25,167 bases of DNA. Source: Janthinobacterium sp. (lineage in GTDB: Bacteria; Pseudomonadota; Gammaproteobacteria; Burkholderiales; Burkholderiaceae_D). Where the stretch lies: positions 9,468 to 34,634 of the forward strand of contig DMYQ01000344.1 in assembly GCA_003482555.1 (NCBI GenBank), read 5' to 3'. This document shows, piece by piece, positions 23,633 to 25,167 of the stretch; positions within the stretch are counted from its first letter, which is position 1, and each line of letters starts with the position of its first letter. The position numbers and the translations under genes are program-made. The notes under the pieces were generated by a model. That model did not search any database and was not told the DNA's origin. It was given only the letters and a program-made list of their open reading frames with translations.

Positions 23633-24151
23633 TTAAGCCAGAATGTCTTCGACCGACTTGCCGCGTTTGGCGGCGATGTCGGCAGCAGTACTCATTTTTG
23701 CCAAGCCGTTCAATGTGGCGCGCACCAGGTTGTAAGGGTTCGACGAGCCGGTGGATTTCGCCACCACGTCCGTCACGCCCATTACTTCGAAGATCGCGCG
23801 CATGGCGCCGCCGGCGATGACGCCGGTACCCGGCTTGGCCGGATTCATCATCACTTTCGACGCGCCATGACGGCCCGTCACTGTGTGATGCAAGGTACCA
23901 TTTTTGAGCGGCACTTTGATCAGGTTGCGGCGCGCTTCTTCCATCGCCTTTTGCACACCGACCGGCACTTCTTTCGACTTGCCCTTGCCCATGCCGATGC
24001 GGCCATCGCCATCACCAACCACGGTCAGCGCGGCGAAACCCATGATACGACCACCCTTGACCACTTTGGTCACGCGGTTGATCGCGATCATTTTTTCGCG
24101 CATGCCGTCATCCGGCTTGTCGCTTTGCATTTTCGCTTGCATTTTTGCCAT
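23633..24151 (-). CDS. rpsE: 30S ribosomal protein S5
   Basis: The 172-residue S5 helps keep decoding accurate and contacts S4. Visible features are the double-stranded RNA-binding fold segment INRVTKVVKGGRIMGFAALT, the glycine-rich DGDGRIGMGKGKSKEVP, and GTGVIAGGAMRAIFEVMGV. The N-terminal extension MAKMQAKMQSDKPDDGMREK is typical of beta-proteobacteria. AAGGAAG precedes the ATG at 24151. It sits between rplR (12 bases) and rpmD (10 bases). Confidence 0.98.
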   Translation of the reverse strand: MAKMQAKMQSDKPDDGMREKMIAINRVTKVVKGGRIMGFAALTVVGDGDGRIGMGKGKSKEVPVGVQKAMEEARRNLIKVPLKNGTLHHTVTGRHGASKVMMNPAKPGTGVIAGGAMRAIFEVMGVTDVVAKSTGSSNPYNLVRATLNGLAKMSTAADIAAKRGKSVEDILA

Positions 24152-24163
24152 GACGATTCTTCC

Positions 24164-24526
24164 TTAGAACTTCAGACCGGCTTCACGCGCGGCTTCTGCC
24201 AACGCCTTCACACGGCCGTGGTAACGGAAACCGGAGCGGTCAAACGCAACTTCGGTAATCCCTGCTTTCAAAGCTTTTTCAGCGACGCGCTTGCCGACCA
24301 GTGCTGCAGCGGCGGCATTGCCACCCTTGCCGGACTTGCCTGCCAGTTCGGCGCGTACTTCTGCTTCGGCGGTCGAGGCCGACACCAGAATTTTCGCGTC
24401 CGGGCTGATCAGGTTAGCGTAAATGTGCAGGTTGGTGCGGTGCACCGACAAGCGATTTACTTTCAATTCCGCGATCTTGATGCGGGTTTGGCGTCCGCGG
24501 CGAAGCCGTGATTCTTTCTTATCCAT
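24164..24526 (-). CDS. rplR: 50S ribosomal protein L18
   Basis: The 120-residue L18 binds 5S rRNA. It starts MDKKESRLRRGRQTRIKIAE and has the family's VHRTNLHIYANLI and FDRSGFRYHGRVKALAEAAREAGLKF segments. The ATG at 24526 has a GGGG-type ribosome site. It lies 13 bases after rplF and 12 before rpsE. Confidence 0.98.
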   Translation of the reverse strand: MDKKESRLRRGRQTRIKIAELKVNRLSVHRTNLHIYANLISPDAKILVSASTAEAEVRAELAGKSGKGGNAAAAALVGKRVAEKALKAGITEVAFDRSGFRYHGRVKALAEAAREAGLKF

Positions 24527-24539
24527 CGTCAGCCCCTAA

Positions 24540-25073
24540 TTACTTCTTCTTGGTTTCTTTAAGCTTGACCACTTCGTCCGCATAACGGACGCCCTTGCCT
24601 TTGTAAGGCTCAGGAGCGCGGTAAGCGCGAACTTCGGCGGCAACTTGGCCGACCTGTTGACGATCGATACCCTTGATCAGGATTTCGGTCGGCGTCGGGG
24701 TCGCGCACGTCACGCCGGCTGGCATGGCGTGCACTACAGGGTGCGAAAAGCCCAGGGACAGATTCAACTTGTCGCCTTGCGCTTGCGCCTTGTAACCCAC
24801 ACCTACCAAGTTCAGCTTTTTCTCGAAACCCTTGGTCACGCCGGTCACCATATTGTTGACCAGAGCGCGCAGCGTGCCGGACATGGCATTGGCTTCGCGA
24901 CTGTCATTGGCGACGTCGAAACTCAGGGTTCCATCATTGTTTTCTACTTTGACCAGGCCGTTCAGGGCCTGGGAAAGCACGCCCAACGGGCCTTTTACTG
25001 TGATCGCTGCTGCGGAGATGGCGACTTCGGCGCCAGCTGGGACAGCGATCGGCATTTTAGCTACTCGAGACAT
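24540..25073 (-). CDS. rplF: 50S ribosomal protein L6
   Basis: The 177-residue L6 lies near the factor-binding site of the large subunit. The ATG at 25073 (MSRVAKMPIAVPAGAEV) follows AAGGAG; a longer in-frame reading from 25118 would overlap the end of rpsH. The second domain carries the family motif GIDRQQVGQVAAEVRAYRAPEPYKGKGVRY. It follows rpsH by 10 bases and precedes rplR by 13. Confidence 0.98.
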   Translation of the reverse strand: MSRVAKMPIAVPAGAEVAISAAAITVKGPLGVLSQALNGLVKVENNDGTLSFDVANDSREANAMSGTLRALVNNMVTGVTKGFEKKLNLVGVGYKAQAQGDKLNLSLGFSHPVVHAMPAGVTCATPTPTEILIKGIDRQQVGQVAAEVRAYRAPEPYKGKGVRYADEVVKLKETKKK

Positions 25074-25083
25074 GTGTAACTCC

Positions 25084-25167
25084 TTAAGCCACGTAGCAAA
25101 TAACTTCGCCGCCGACACCGGTAGCGCGTGCTTTGCGGTCGGTCATGACGCCTTGCGGAGTCGACAC
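25084..25167 (-). CDS. rpsH: 30S ribosomal protein S8 (partial, C-terminal 27 residues)
   Basis: Only the 3' end is in the window. Read from the right edge on the minus strand it gives STPQGVMTDRKARATGVGGE followed by VICYVA and a TAA stop at 25084-25086. This is the conserved S8 C-terminus. Its position just before rplF is the standard spc operon order. Confidence 0.95.
   Translation of the reverse strand: MSTPQGVMTDRKARATGVGGEVICYVA

Overview
The window is a chromosomal segment of a high-GC beta-proteobacterium. Protein sequence style and gene order point to Oxalobacteraceae (Janthinobacterium/Massilia/Duganella-like), but this is a judgement from memory, not a database result. Evidence for it: System II (ResB/CcsB) cytochrome c maturation next to a diheme cytochrome c4, infA lodged between secY and rpmJ in the ribosomal operon, and a magnesium-type HemB. 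No insertion sequence, phage gene, CRISPR array, tRNA or rRNA was seen, and no gene-free stretch exceeds 300 bases.

Left part (1-5476, all minus strand): an envelope redox block. Read in transcription order it is cytochrome c4, resB, ccsB, msrP and the start of msrQ (cut by the window edge). ResB and CcsB attach heme to periplasmic cytochromes such as c4. MsrPQ repairs oxidised methionines in periplasmic proteins using electrons from the membrane. An intrinsic terminator separates c4 from resB.

Middle-left (5728-8418): the plus-strand pair engB-hemB (ribosome assembly GTPase and porphobilinogen synthase) faces a minus-strand gene for an unassigned TonB-like membrane protein with an N-terminal CxxC pair and a TTG start.

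Centre (8651-15790): a minus-strand set encodes response regulator, histidine kinase, RND adaptor and RND pump, with 4-base overlaps inside each pair. Directly across a divergent 188-base intergenic region lies a Spy/CpxP-like periplasmic protein gene with a His-rich tail. The same kinds of component form the E. coli BaeSR-MdtABC-Spy envelope stress system, here packed into one locus. A convergent dsbD gene follows.

Right part (17887-25167, minus strand): the distal spc and alpha ribosomal operons, in transcription order rpsH (partial), rplF, rplR, rpsE, rpmD, rplO, secY, infA, rpmJ, rpsM, rpsK, rpsD, rpoA, rplQ, ending in a clear intrinsic terminator. Gene spacing is 10-47 bases until rpsK. 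The last three genes are then set apart by 232, 102 and 124 bases. These spacers contain strong hairpins, including a terminator-like one before rpsD and another before rpoA. This is the most interesting non-coding signal in the window. No wholly novel system is evident. The best leads are the rpsD leader, the Bae-like locus and the TonB-like protein.
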